A model generated the notes under the pieces. It was given only the letters and a program-made list of their open reading frames with translations. It ran no database searches and was not told where the DNA came from. The position numbers were made by a program, and so were the translations under genes. Positions 1 through 7,219 of a stretch of 46,248 nt of DNA are shown one piece after another. The stretch is from contig JAFYRS010000048.1 of assembly GCA_017546845.1 (NCBI GenBank), positions 1-46,248 on the forward strand, read 5' to 3'. Origin of the DNA: Akkermansia sp. (lineage in GTDB: Bacteria > Verrucomicrobiota > Verrucomicrobiia > Verrucomicrobiales > Akkermansiaceae). Positions within the stretch are counted from its first letter, which is position 1, and each line of letters begins with the position of its first letter.

Positions 1-159
1 CATCCGCTCAGTATAGCATAATAATGCTATAACTGCAAGAAATCTAGATTTTTACAATAATCCTTTCAGTGTAAATTCAGAGCAAATTTCAGAAACCCGA
101 ATCTCGAGTGTGTATGACACTACTCAAATGCGTTTGCCCTGGACTTGCGGAGAGCGAAA

Positions 160-1176
160 TCATCGTGGTATAGTCTTTTTGAAAATAACGATTGAGCCCA
201 AAGCGGCCACAATCTTTGTCGTAAAACCTCCGGGTGTCAGGAAAGTCAAAGCAGTAATGGCCGCTTGCGCTACGCCGTTTCTAACCTGCGCGGATTCGCG
301 TCGACCGACTTTGCAAAACCTGCTGAAATGTTCACAGTTATTAGTGAATAAATTATATTTTCCCCATTCTTCTGAATGGAAAAGCAGCCAAACAGCCCTA
401 TTACGATGTATCACTCGTTTATACTCGACATCGTTCTTGTATTCACATGCTTCTCCCGGTTCTGCATAAGGGGTAATATTACAAAACGTTTCCAGCGAAT
501 CTAACTTTACTTGATTTGTTTGATTAGGGACTCGGCAACGAGCGAAGTGAATAACCCACCCGTCTTCAATCATGATTCCATGATGCCGGAAGTGCAGACA
601 AGCAACATTTAAATTTTCAGGTGGTTTTGGCAGGCTGATTTTCGCACCTATACTTTCATGCACGGCTCGGGCAAGTTCTGTCTGCAACTCCTTCACATTA
701 TAATACAAAGGGGTCCACCAATGTTGCCCAATTCTCGTATCGTTCAGGCAGTTATCTACAACATTTTGAGAAGCATAACACTCCCGCACAAAATCATCAC
801 CTGGATAACTCCGTAGATTATGGTATGCTGTTCCCAACTCATTCTTTGCCCGTCGATAAATAACAGGTAAAGATGCCTCCGTTTGGTTCATCCTGCGTAG
901 TATATATACCCGCCAACCATCAGAGCAAAAACACTTCAATGACAACAATTTGACAACAAATTGAGGTTCTGTAAGATCCTCCTTCTCGCAGCATTGACAT
1001 ATAACGCTCTCTTCTTCTGCTGCTATCCCGAAACGCAATCCTGTTGGCAATCCTGTCTGCTTCAATTTATCCAAATCATAAACGGAAACCACAATCTCAC
1101 CAGCTTGCAGTTTCTGTTTATTATGGAGATATACCTCCCGCACTTTCCACTTGCCCGTACCAGCAAGCGCATTCAT
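160..1176 (-). CDS. LRAT-domain (NlpC/P60-superfamily) acyltransferase/hydrolase with C-terminal membrane segment
   Basis: The protein carries the two signatures of the LRAT/HRASLS permuted papain fold: a His box around residue 197 (HHGIMIEDGWVIHFA) and the Cys box TNNCEHFSRFCKVGRRES around residue 279. Together these supply the His-His-Cys catalytic set used by LRAT-family lipid acyltransferases and phospholipases. A hydrophobic stretch near the C-terminus (ALTFLTPGG to IVIF) probably anchors it to membrane. I chose the start at 1176 rather than the upstream ATG at 1191 because GGAG lies at good spacing before 1176. It lies downstream of the KAP/A1S_2505-like pair but beyond a terminator, so it is probably transcribed from its own promoter. 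The substrate is unknown. Base composition is AT-rich against the rest of the window, which suggests transfer. Domain call fairly secure; a defence role is inferred only from the neighbours. Confidence 0.75.
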   Translation of the reverse strand: MNALAGTGKWKVREVYLHNKQKLQAGEIVVSVYDLDKLKQTGLPTGLRFGIAAEEESVICQCCEKEDLTEPQFVVKLLSLKCFCSDGWRVYILRRMNQTEASLPVIYRRAKNELGTAYHNLRSYPGDDFVRECYASQNVVDNCLNDTRIGQHWWTPLYYNVKELQTELARAVHESIGAKISLPKPPENLNVACLHFRHHGIMIEDGWVIHFARCRVPNQTNQVKLDSLETFCNITPYAEPGEACEYKNDVEYKRVIHRNRAVWLLFHSEEWGKYNLFTNNCEHFSRFCKVGRRESAQVRNGVAQAAITALTFLTPGGFTTKIVAALGSIVIFKKTIPR

Positions 1177-1205
1177 GAATTCTCCGAGCATAATACGCTA
1201 GCAAT

Positions 1206-1234
1206 TTTATACCCTTTTATATCTCCGAGCGCAA
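1206..1234 (-). promoter_or_regulatory. Promoter of the LRAT-domain gene
   Basis: On the minus strand, TTGCGC (1234-1229) and TATAAA (1211-1206) are separated by 17 bases. The expected start of transcription near 1200 leaves a short leader containing the GGAGAA ribosome site before the ATG at 1176. Confidence 0.5.
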
Positions 1235-1288
1235 GCATTTTATTACTTATGTATCCGTTTTATCTCCATTTTGCTTTTTAAGGTGTGT

Positions 1289-1323
1289 AAAAAATCCTTT
1301 CCTCCTTACCAGAGGAGGAAAGG
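1289..1323 (-). terminator. Intrinsic terminator after the A1S_2505-like gene
   Basis: An 11-bp perfect stem (1296-1306 with 1313-1323, arm CCTTTCCTCCT) is followed on the minus strand by six T residues (complement of 1294-1289). It lies about 30 bases past the stop of the 1353-1760 gene, so it separates that unit from the LRAT-domain gene. Confidence 0.8.
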
Positions 1324-1352
1324 TAAGCAATTGATGTTTCCAGAGCGCAGTA

Positions 1353-1760
1353 TCAGATATCAGACGGCAGGATTGTCGTTGCTATGAGTATACGGTAAAA
1401 GCTTTCCGGGAGTGAGATGTTGGGTAGATGCAGGGCGGCGCGGAAGAGGGGGGCTATTTCCTGTTCGCTGAAACCGGCAATGCCGCAGCCAACCGGGGTG
1501 ACGAGGAAATGAAGTTCCGGGTGCGCCTGGGCAAATGCGATAAATGTATCAACATAGGGCGCGATGGTTTCCACGCCACCTTGCATGGTCGGAATGGCAT
1601 AGCTCTGACCTTGCAGTCCTTCTCCTTGTCCCCAGATGGCGCCGAACTTGTTGTAAGCAAAACGAGCGGCACCACCGGCATGCATGCCTGCCAGGTTGCT
1701 GCCGAAAACGAATATTTCATGGTCGCGCAATTCCGTTATCATTTCCGGTGTGAACTTCAT
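1353..1760 (-). CDS. A1S_2505-like (phage non-structural protein family) small protein
   Basis: A 135-residue protein with the recognisable block EIFVFGSNLAGMHAGGAARF, then GQGEGLQGQSYAIPT and LVTPVGCGIAGF. This glycine-rich pattern is typical of a small family seen in phages and accessory regions (A1S_2505-like), and it resembles ligand-binding macro-like folds, although I cannot confirm the fold. The ATG at 1760 is preferred over one nine codons upstream: it lies two bases past the KAP-gene stop codon, and the bases TGGAGAC just before it can serve as ribosome site. That spacing implies translational coupling to the NTPase. A strong terminator follows. A nucleotide-derivative binding or hydrolysis role is speculation from the sequence pattern. 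Confidence 0.65.
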   Translation of the reverse strand: MKFTPEMITELRDHEIFVFGSNLAGMHAGGAARFAYNKFGAIWGQGEGLQGQSYAIPTMQGGVETIAPYVDTFIAFAQAHPELHFLVTPVGCGIAGFSEQEIAPLFRAALHLPNISLPESFYRILIATTILPSDI

Positions 1761-1762
1761 TC

Positions 1763-4579
1763 TTAGTCTCCAGCAGATTCCAAGCAAGCCAACAAATCTC
1801 GCAATACCCTTTTCGTCTCCTCATCTTGCATATTTTCTTCAACCTTACTCACATTTTGCAACAGAGAGTCAAACGGCAAAACCTGATTGTCTTTCAAATC
1901 CCTCAAATGCGAGCAGAACGAGGAAGTATCTATCATCACGCTCGTCAAGATAAACCGGCTTAACGACATTAACTGTCTATCTGAATCCCGTTGCTTTGAT
2001 AAGCATACGTTCTCCAGCAAAATACACACATTCACTAGTAGCTGAATCCATGATTTGGAAGGAATCTCCCCAATAGTCAGCAGTTTTTCCTTCAAGGTTT
2101 TCGAAAGTGCGTGCATACTCTCGTAATCAAACTGGCACTGCAGATAACGTTGCATCCATCTTTCATTCATCAGCTTCATCAAACCGACATTATCTGTTTC
2201 ACGAGATAAGTACTTGCAAATATGCATAGTATACCTGAATTCCATTGTTTGCTTAATTTTTGGATGCAAACAATTTCCAGATTCCGGTGCTGGTAATGCT
2301 CCGTAGCCCATGCGACTAGTTTTCCCGGCATCGCAATATATACCATTGCACAATCGCACCAGCGTTTCGGTGTTTATACAATCAAGGAAAGAGAGTGTCA
2401 ATTCCACCAGAGGAGAATCATCCGGCAAATCCTTACCACTGCTTACAACCAAGAGACTTATCATCAAACTCTCTTTATCCAAATACGAATTGCCATGAAA
2501 GTCAGCAAGAGACTCCAGCTCACCTTTCAGGATAAATATCAAGGGTTCAACATTGCCTCCTTTTCCATAGGCCATGAACAGGACATGGTTCAATAAGTCC
2601 TCTGCCGCTTCCTTGATATTCCCTTTGTTAATCTCACTAAAAGCCTTCTTCAAAACTCTTTCTATCGTCAAGGGAGTGCCGTTCATATATGAAACGGCAT
2701 GCTCACAATCATTAACAGAAAGCTGATTTCTACGGCTGTATTCCTTCCGATATGCCCAGTCAAAATGAATTTTGTCACCATATACTTTGCTCGTCACTAC
2801 AGAGTTTATCAGCCTATTACTATCAGTCATTAAATCTGCTTCTTTCAGAGTAGGAGCAACCTGTGTTTTGCCACAATTCTGCGTTTCCATGAGGTGCTTC
2901 TCTTTGACCCAATCCTCCTCTAAACGTGAGGGATGATACAAACGCAGTATTTCTGTCGCCACCGTCATCAGCAGATAGTACGAATCTTCAATGTCAAGTT
3001 GATTCTGAGCGGACGACATTCTCGGCTGAAAATATTCCCTGTACAGGCTCTCGCACAAATCTGCCACTCGCTCCACCTGACGGGCGTAATCAAAATCAAG
3101 CTTCAAATCGTCCTTAATGCTGATAGACTTCGCATCCTCTCCATATTTATTCCCGGCATACGAATCATAATATGCTTTCAATGCAACCGATTCATTTTCT
3201 GGCATGCGTTCTATCCGATTAAACACTTTTTCGATAAAACTTTCAAACGATGAGTGAGTGATGCGAAATGAATTGCATTTCTCTTTCATTTCTTTGTACG
3301 AAAAAGAACATATCACCACAAGAAACGGCAACTTTTTCAAGCGTTCGACCAATGACAGCATACCTCCAATAATTTCTGCATTGGACCGCTCTATGTCATC
3401 CAGAATCAGCAAGGCTTTTCTATCACCATATCGTTGCCGCATCCATTCTGTTATTCTTTCTGCATTCTGAGTACTTCCTGTCTCACTTCGCACGAAATTA
3501 AATAGAGATTGCACCATCGGTACACCTATAAATTGCAACGATTTCAAGATAGACAAAACAGCACGATGAAACCACCCAGCATCACACAGATATCGTGGCA
3601 CTCCGCTCCCGGTCAGGGAACGAGACAAAGCGTCTGCCACACCAAACCACGCGCTCTCAATATCCTTATATTGCCACATACTTACCTTACATATAACAAA
3701 TCTGTCTCGATACAAGTTATCTGCGGAGACATCATCATGCAACAATTTTATGTAAGGTAAAGCCAAGCGGCTTGCAACGTATTGAAGCAAATGCGTCTTA
3801 CCGTGTCCCCAACCTGCAACCAATGCTATCACTGTCGCCTCATCTCTCTGTTCATGAGCATATTGGCGTACCGCAGAATGAAACGTTGCATAATACTTTT
3901 CCCGATTCAGTTCAACGTGCAAATACAGGTCATCATCATGTCCCGCCGTAACCCGCGGCCACCAACGCAAGAATAACCAGATCAACCCGGACTGCAACAA
4001 CACAAAATAGCAACCACACCCTTCATCGATACAGGAGCCAGCCGCCCACAGATACAATCCAAAAAGCGTCACATATATCAAATTCCGATACACTTTTACC
4101 CACACTCCCGTTTCCATTTTACCAGGACTGCGGCGACGTGTCATGTAGCCCTCATATTCCCGTGTATACAAGTATATCAAAAAAGAGCACCATACAAGAA
4201 TGAATGTGGATTCCCAGCTCCCGCTATAACAACAAAAACAACCACCAAGCACCGCGCAATACACTAAAAACACCAAGGTATTCCCCCACAATAACCCATA
4301 ATGATAAAATCTATGCCAATCAGATATAGAATGCCTTACGACGTTTTTTTTACAACAGTGCAAATACAAGTTACCCACGCACCTATTAAACGCTGTCAGA
4401 CTCGCAAGCTTCAAGGCATGAAGGGACTCCGCCAGTATTAACACCAGCAATACCAGCCCCCCCACAACCAGGAGCAGAATACTGGCATCTGCCCCCGCCA
4501 TCATGGCCGCTATCTGCATTAACTCTTCCAGAATCTTAGTACAGGTATCTTCGAGAGCCTTGACACAGCACAATATCAT
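1763..4579 (-). CDS. Membrane-anchored KAP-family P-loop NTPase
   Basis: 938 residues. The N-terminal ~210 residues hold about four to five hydrophobic segments (for example SILLLVVGGLVLLVLIL near residue 35). A STAND/KAP-like NTPase follows, with Walker A GWGHGKTH near residue 255 and Walker B LLILDDIER near residue 390. KAP NTPases (Kidins220, PifA type) have membrane segments in or near the P-loop domain, and bacterial members such as PifA act in phage exclusion. The remaining ~540 residues are helical and show no domain I recognise. It is the first gene of a pair with the A1S_2505-like gene, two bases apart. The start codon is uncertain; an ATG at residue 21 is also possible. AT-rich codon use points to horizontal acquisition. 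A phage-defence role is inference. Confidence 0.7.
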   Translation of the reverse strand: MILCCVKALEDTCTKILEELMQIAAMMAGADASILLLVVGGLVLLVLILAESLHALKLASLTAFNRCVGNLYLHCCKKNVVRHSISDWHRFYHYGLLWGNTLVFLVYCAVLGGCFCCYSGSWESTFILVWCSFLIYLYTREYEGYMTRRRSPGKMETGVWVKVYRNLIYVTLFGLYLWAAGSCIDEGCGCYFVLLQSGLIWLFLRWWPRVTAGHDDDLYLHVELNREKYYATFHSAVRQYAHEQRDEATVIALVAGWGHGKTHLLQYVASRLALPYIKLLHDDVSADNLYRDRFVICKVSMWQYKDIESAWFGVADALSRSLTGSGVPRYLCDAGWFHRAVLSILKSLQFIGVPMVQSLFNFVRSETGSTQNAERITEWMRQRYGDRKALLILDDIERSNAEIIGGMLSLVERLKKLPFLVVICSFSYKEMKEKCNSFRITHSSFESFIEKVFNRIERMPENESVALKAYYDSYAGNKYGEDAKSISIKDDLKLDFDYARQVERVADLCESLYREYFQPRMSSAQNQLDIEDSYYLLMTVATEILRLYHPSRLEEDWVKEKHLMETQNCGKTQVAPTLKEADLMTDSNRLINSVVTSKVYGDKIHFDWAYRKEYSRRNQLSVNDCEHAVSYMNGTPLTIERVLKKAFSEINKGNIKEAAEDLLNHVLFMAYGKGGNVEPLIFILKGELESLADFHGNSYLDKESLMISLLVVSSGKDLPDDSPLVELTLSFLDCINTETLVRLCNGIYCDAGKTSRMGYGALPAPESGNCLHPKIKQTMEFRYTMHICKYLSRETDNVGLMKLMNERWMQRYLQCQFDYESMHALSKTLKEKLLTIGEIPSKSWIQLLVNVCILLENVCLSKQRDSDRQLMSLSRFILTSVMIDTSSFCSHLRDLKDNQVLPFDSLLQNVSKVEENMQDEETKRVLRDLLACLESAGD

Positions 4580-4733
4580 ACAGATACTCTACCATACGTT
4601 TCTAACAAAGCAAGACAAATATATCAATTGAAGCCAACATACTGAAATAAATTGAACTCTAGTCCTTATTCTCGCTTTTCGCTCCAGATGACTACAGTTT
4701 CATGAATATGGAAAAGGGATGCCCCCTCGAGTA

Positions 4734-4829
4734 TTAACCCCAGAGGCAGAGCAGGCCGTAGAGGATGCCGGCAAAGAGGAGGATGAAGGCAAGGAGGTAG
4801 CCGAGGAATTGGAGGTAGCGGTAAAGCAT
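4734..4829 (-). CDS. Candidate 31-residue hydrophobic membrane peptide
   Basis: On the minus strand an ATG at 4829 opens a 31-codon frame ending in TAA at 4734-4736. It begins MLYRYLQFLGYLLAF and is almost entirely hydrophobic with aromatic residues, as in single-span small membrane proteins. It follows the ATP-grasp gene by about 140 bases. No clear ribosome site precedes it, and the start codon nearly touches a short dispersed repeat (4834-4865), so it could be the remaining 3' end of a longer gene truncated by that repeat. Function unknown; an accessory or immunity role for the adjacent RiPP locus is only a possibility. Confidence 0.35.
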   Translation of the reverse strand: MLYRYLQFLGYLLAFILLFAGILYGLLCLWG

Positions 4830-4833
4830 TTTG

Positions 4834-4906
4834 AAGTACGATGTACGAGGTGGGAGGTACGAAGTGGGAAGGACGGGTTACGAATTACGAATTACGAGTT
4901 ATCCGG
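4834..4906 (+). repeat. Intergenic TACGA-rich repeat, copy 1
   Basis: The 32-bp unit at 4834-4865 (starting AAGTACGATGT, ending GGTACGAAGT) recurs at 30656-30687 with 28 of 32 matches, and a partial inverted copy lies at 30855-30876. Here it continues into a short tandem of TTACGAA units up to about 4906. It lies between the ATP-grasp gene and the small hydrophobic ORF. It looks like a small dispersed intergenic element; I cannot name its family. Confidence 0.55.
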
Positions 4907-4972
4907 CTTCGAGTCGGGGAAGTTCCCCGCTTTCTACGCCGAGACAGGCGAAAGGGGAAGGAGAAAAGAGAG

Positions 4973-5890
4973 TTATGAGTGGGCGGCGTGGACGCGGAGG
5001 ATTTCCTGGGCGATGGCGGTGAGGAGGCCGCGTTCGTTGTGCAGGTCGAGCCAGGCGTACTGGCCGTTCACGTTGAATTCCAGGAAATGGAGGGTACCGT
5101 CGGCATCGCGCAGGAAATCAAGCCGGGAGAAGGAGAGACCGGTGCGGCGCATCATGCGGCAGATGGCATCGCCCTGCTCAGGTGTCAGCTCGCAGGGACG
5201 CCACAGGGACTCGTTGTTGAAGGTGTCGATGCGGCAGTCAGTGCTGCCGCCGCGGGGCATTTCGTAGGCGAAGAGTTTGCCGTTCACATAGACGACGGTG
5301 ACATCGTGTGTGGCGCAGCTGAGACAGTGCTGCAGGAACCAGGGGTAGGCGGTATCCAGCCGGGCGGGGTCGACTTTGTTGACCATGAGAATCTGCCCGT
5401 TGCCCATGGGTTCTACTCCGTTGGTCTTGCAGACGACTTCTCCCGCCAGCTGTACCGGGGCGCGGTGCAGCATCTGCCAGGCAGGCACGGGGAAATATTC
5501 TGCCGCCAGGCGCATCTGGCGCATTTTGTACCAGGTGCCGTGCGGGGAGGGATGGACAAGCGCGCATTTGCCGCTGTGAACGGCTAAATCCTTGATGCCG
5601 CTCCAGATAAGCAGCACTTCGTTGCGCAGCCATGCCTCCGGGCAGCCTTCTGCCGGCACATCGATGCGGGGTGGGTCGAACATGACCTTGCGGTCGTACA
5701 CGGCGCCTACTTCACACTCCCGGCAGGTGCGCCCGGTGGGGTCGCGCAGTTCGTAGCCGGTGGCACTGATGCTCCAGCTGTAATCCCGCCAGAGGTCGAT
5801 ATTTAAGCGGAACACCTCGGCATGCGCCTCCAGATGCGGCATGAGGAGGTCGGTGGTGGCATCCCGTCGGTTGGAAAGAATCAAAATCAT
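4973..5890 (-). CDS. MvdD-like ATP-grasp ligase (candidate graspetide synthetase)
   Basis: A 305-residue ATP-grasp enzyme. The C-terminal metal/ATP-binding segment near residues 255-285 reads FSRLDFLRDADGTLHF, then LEFNVNGQYAWLDL. It closely follows the D...ExNxxGQxxWL pattern of microviridin-type (MvdC/MvdD) ligases, which join Ser/Thr or Lys side chains of a precursor peptide to Asp/Glu carboxyls. The N-terminus (ILILSNRRDATTDLLMPHL) matches the pre-ATP-grasp fold of that family. The length agrees with known graspetide ligases (about 300-330). It starts 74 bases downstream of a 75-residue candidate precursor on the same strand, with a terminator-like hairpin between them. No protease, transporter or acetyltransferase gene is adjacent. 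Alternative: an ATP-grasp peptide ligase acting on some other substrate. Confidence 0.75.
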   Translation of the reverse strand: MILILSNRRDATTDLLMPHLEAHAEVFRLNIDLWRDYSWSISATGYELRDPTGRTCRECEVGAVYDRKVMFDPPRIDVPAEGCPEAWLRNEVLLIWSGIKDLAVHSGKCALVHPSPHGTWYKMRQMRLAAEYFPVPAWQMLHRAPVQLAGEVVCKTNGVEPMGNGQILMVNKVDPARLDTAYPWFLQHCLSCATHDVTVVYVNGKLFAYEMPRGGSTDCRIDTFNNESLWRPCELTPEQGDAICRMMRRTGLSFSRLDFLRDADGTLHFLEFNVNGQYAWLDLHNERGLLTAIAQEILRVHAAHS

Positions 5891-5904
5891 GGGCAGTCCG
5901 AATG

Positions 5905-5939
5905 AAAAAGGCAGCGCTGTTTGCAGAAACGGCGCTGCC
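5905..5939 (-). terminator. Terminator/attenuator between precursor and ATP-grasp gene
   Basis: Positions 5910-5922 pair with 5927-5939 (13 bp, one G-T pair, four-base loop). On the minus strand the stem is followed by TTTTT (complement of 5909-5905). It begins 26 bases after the precursor stop and ends before the ligase ATG, so partial termination here would give more precursor than ligase message. Confidence 0.7.
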
Positions 5940-5964
5940 CTGGTGATTTTGAGGTATCAGGGAA

Positions 5965-6192
5965 TCAAGCCAGCTGCCAGTCGTCAATCTGGATGCCGTG
6001 CCCAATTATGCTTGTCGTGCCGCGAATCATCTGCCCTGCATCGAACTCGCCTTCGCCCACACCTTCGGTGGCGGTCTGGGATTCCCAGTTGTACACGTAG
6101 GAGGTAGTAGCTTCCGGAGCCACGGCCTTTTCCTGAGCATCGGCCACCATGAAGGGGCTGAGCGTTGCAATAGTAAGAGATGTAATTGTCAT
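5965..6192 (-). CDS. Candidate graspetide precursor peptide
   Basis: A 75-residue peptide immediately upstream of the MvdD-like ligase, with its own consensus promoter. The N-terminal part (MTITSLTIATLSPFMVADAQ) would be the leader, and its SPF-containing hydrophobic stretch loosely recalls the PFF-type leader motifs of microviridins. The rest is rich in Ser/Thr and Asp/Glu. It contains two TTS triplets, at residues 29-31 and 59-61; the first is followed by E37, E43, E47, E49 and D51, and the second by D70-D71. This arrangement of hydroxyl donors ahead of acidic acceptors is what omega-ester graspetides need. Seen: composition, position, promoter. Inferred: that it is the ligase substrate. 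The leader could also be a signal peptide of an ordinary small secreted protein. Confidence 0.6.
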   Translation of the reverse strand: MTITSLTIATLSPFMVADAQEKAVAPEATTSYVYNWESQTATEGVGEGEFDAGQMIRGTTSIIGHGIQIDDWQLA

Positions 6193-6247
6193 TTTTGTTT
6201 GGGTATTTGTGTTTTTTGCCCGTCACTATCTCGGAAATGAGATAAAA

Positions 6248-6294
6248 CCTGCGCAGGCCTAGACTTAATATATCTCTTTTTATACTATTGTCAA
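6248..6294 (-). promoter_or_regulatory. Promoter and palindrome upstream of the precursor gene
   Basis: On the minus strand TTGACA (6294-6289) and TATATT (6272-6267) are 16 bases apart. A perfect 10-base palindrome, CCTGCGCAGG, covers 6248-6257 close to the predicted start of transcription near 6260 and could be an operator. The resulting leader is about 68 bases, A-rich and without a Shine-Dalgarno sequence. Confidence 0.6.
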
Positions 6295-6348
6295 CCTCTA
6301 TTTGTATTTCTTGTATCTTTTTCGCTATTTTTTTACTGCATCAGTACT

Positions 6349-6613
6349 TTATTTTGCACAGGCAGAATCGCATTCCAGGCCGTGGGCGTTGATAATACCG
6401 ACGGCCTGGAGCCAGGAATAGGCAGTGGAGGAACCGAAAAAGCGCATGCCGCGGCGGCGGAGGTCGCGGGAGAGGGAGTCAGAGAGCGGCGAGATGGTGC
6501 GCTGCGTATACGGCTCGCGCACCACGTTGTTTCCGGTAAAACCCCAGGCATAGGCGGCAAAGCTGCCCTGCTCCGCCTGAATCTGCAGGAAGATGCGGGT
6601 GTTGGCTATGGTG
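6349..6613 (-). pseudogene. Displaced 3' fragment of tag (3-methyladenine DNA glycosylase I)
   Basis: Read on the minus strand, 6613 to 6349 encodes the C-terminal ~88 residues of a Tag protein, from IANTRIFLQIQAEQGSF to NAHGLECDSACAK. It is nearly identical to the C-terminus of the intact tag at 8552-9097. It keeps the His and Cys of the HxxxC zinc motif (HGLEC), has no 5' part, and begins three bases after the rloB stop codon. Against the intact copy, most of the roughly 19 differences over 245 bases fall at silent positions, so both copies evolved under coding constraint. It is most simply the original 3' end of tag, displaced when the RloAB cassette arrived. Confidence 0.85.
6369..6613. 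repeat. Direct repeat, left copy (tag 3' end)
   Basis: This 245-bp segment repeats at 8563-8807 in the same orientation, exactly 2194 bp away, with no insertions or deletions and about 92% identity by hand count. The two copies bracket rloB and rloA. Confidence 0.85.
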
Positions 6614-6616
6614 GAA

Positions 6617-7213
6617 TCAATTAACAGCCATAAACAACTGCACCAGTTCCCCCATTCCACTGCCTGCTTTCTCGATGTCCTGACATGTAGGATACCCCTG
6701 TTGCGCGGCTCTTGCTACAGCCTTGCGAATGGAGTCTAGTGAGAAAACCTGCTTACAACGAGACAAATTTTTGGTATAGCCAGGTATTTTTTCTTCTATA
6801 TAGCTATTACCTTCTTTTGACTTACTTGCGGACGGATTATCCAGAACATGGAGCAACAACCAATACTCAAAGCGGGGATTACTGAGAGCGACCCGATTAT
6901 TTTCTCTAGATTGCTCCCATCTTCTTAAAGCGCTAAATTGCTCAGAAACACGGTTTCCCCCATCGCGATCCAAAATTATCCACAATTGGTCGTCCTGTTC
7001 AGGAGAATCCTGCAGTTGAGTCATCTTTTCTATCATCGACTCAATTGATGTATGCTTGGCATGATGCGTTTCTATATGGCATTTTCTCTCTATACCCAAG
7101 AGCATTTTAACATGGAGAATATACTCTTTTTCCGTTTCCCTGCCTTCATGAACAATGATAAACCGAGATCTTCGAGTGCGTATTTTTGTTTTACGCTTCG
7201 GATAAACACTCAT
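6617..7213 (-). CDS. rloB: RloB-family protein (AbiLii-like, Toprim-like)
   Basis: A 198-residue RloB-type protein. The N-terminal block FIIVHEGRETEKEYI supplies a conserved Glu, and LWIILDRDGG near residue 85 supplies a DxD motif. Together they look like the Glu plus DxD metal site of Toprim-type nucleases. The segment ALSNPRFEYWLLLHV near residue 107 is characteristic of RloB. It lies six bases after rloA, as in restriction-linked rloA-rloB pairs and in AbiLi-AbiLii abortive-infection systems, where an ATPase is thought to gate the second protein. It is AT-rich compared with neighbours. The stop codon lies three bases from the tag fragment, which marks one edge of the inserted cassette. Nuclease activity is inferred from motif layout. 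Confidence 0.75.
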   Translation of the reverse strand: MSVYPKRKTKIRTRRSRFIIVHEGRETEKEYILHVKMLLGIERKCHIETHHAKHTSIESMIEKMTQLQDSPEQDDQLWIILDRDGGNRVSEQFSALRRWEQSRENNRVALSNPRFEYWLLLHVLDNPSASKSKEGNSYIEEKIPGYTKNLSRCKQVFSLDSIRKAVARAAQQGYPTCQDIEKAGSGMGELVQLFMAVN

Positions 7214-7219
7214 AACACA

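Noticed and set aside
12..31. Short palindrome TATAGCAT/ATGCTATA near the window start
   Set aside because: An 8-bp AT-rich stem without a T tract or flanking gene signal; too weak to interpret at a window edge.
110..469. 119-codon plus-strand frame
   Set aside because: Antisense to the LRAT-domain gene, which carries both catalytic boxes.
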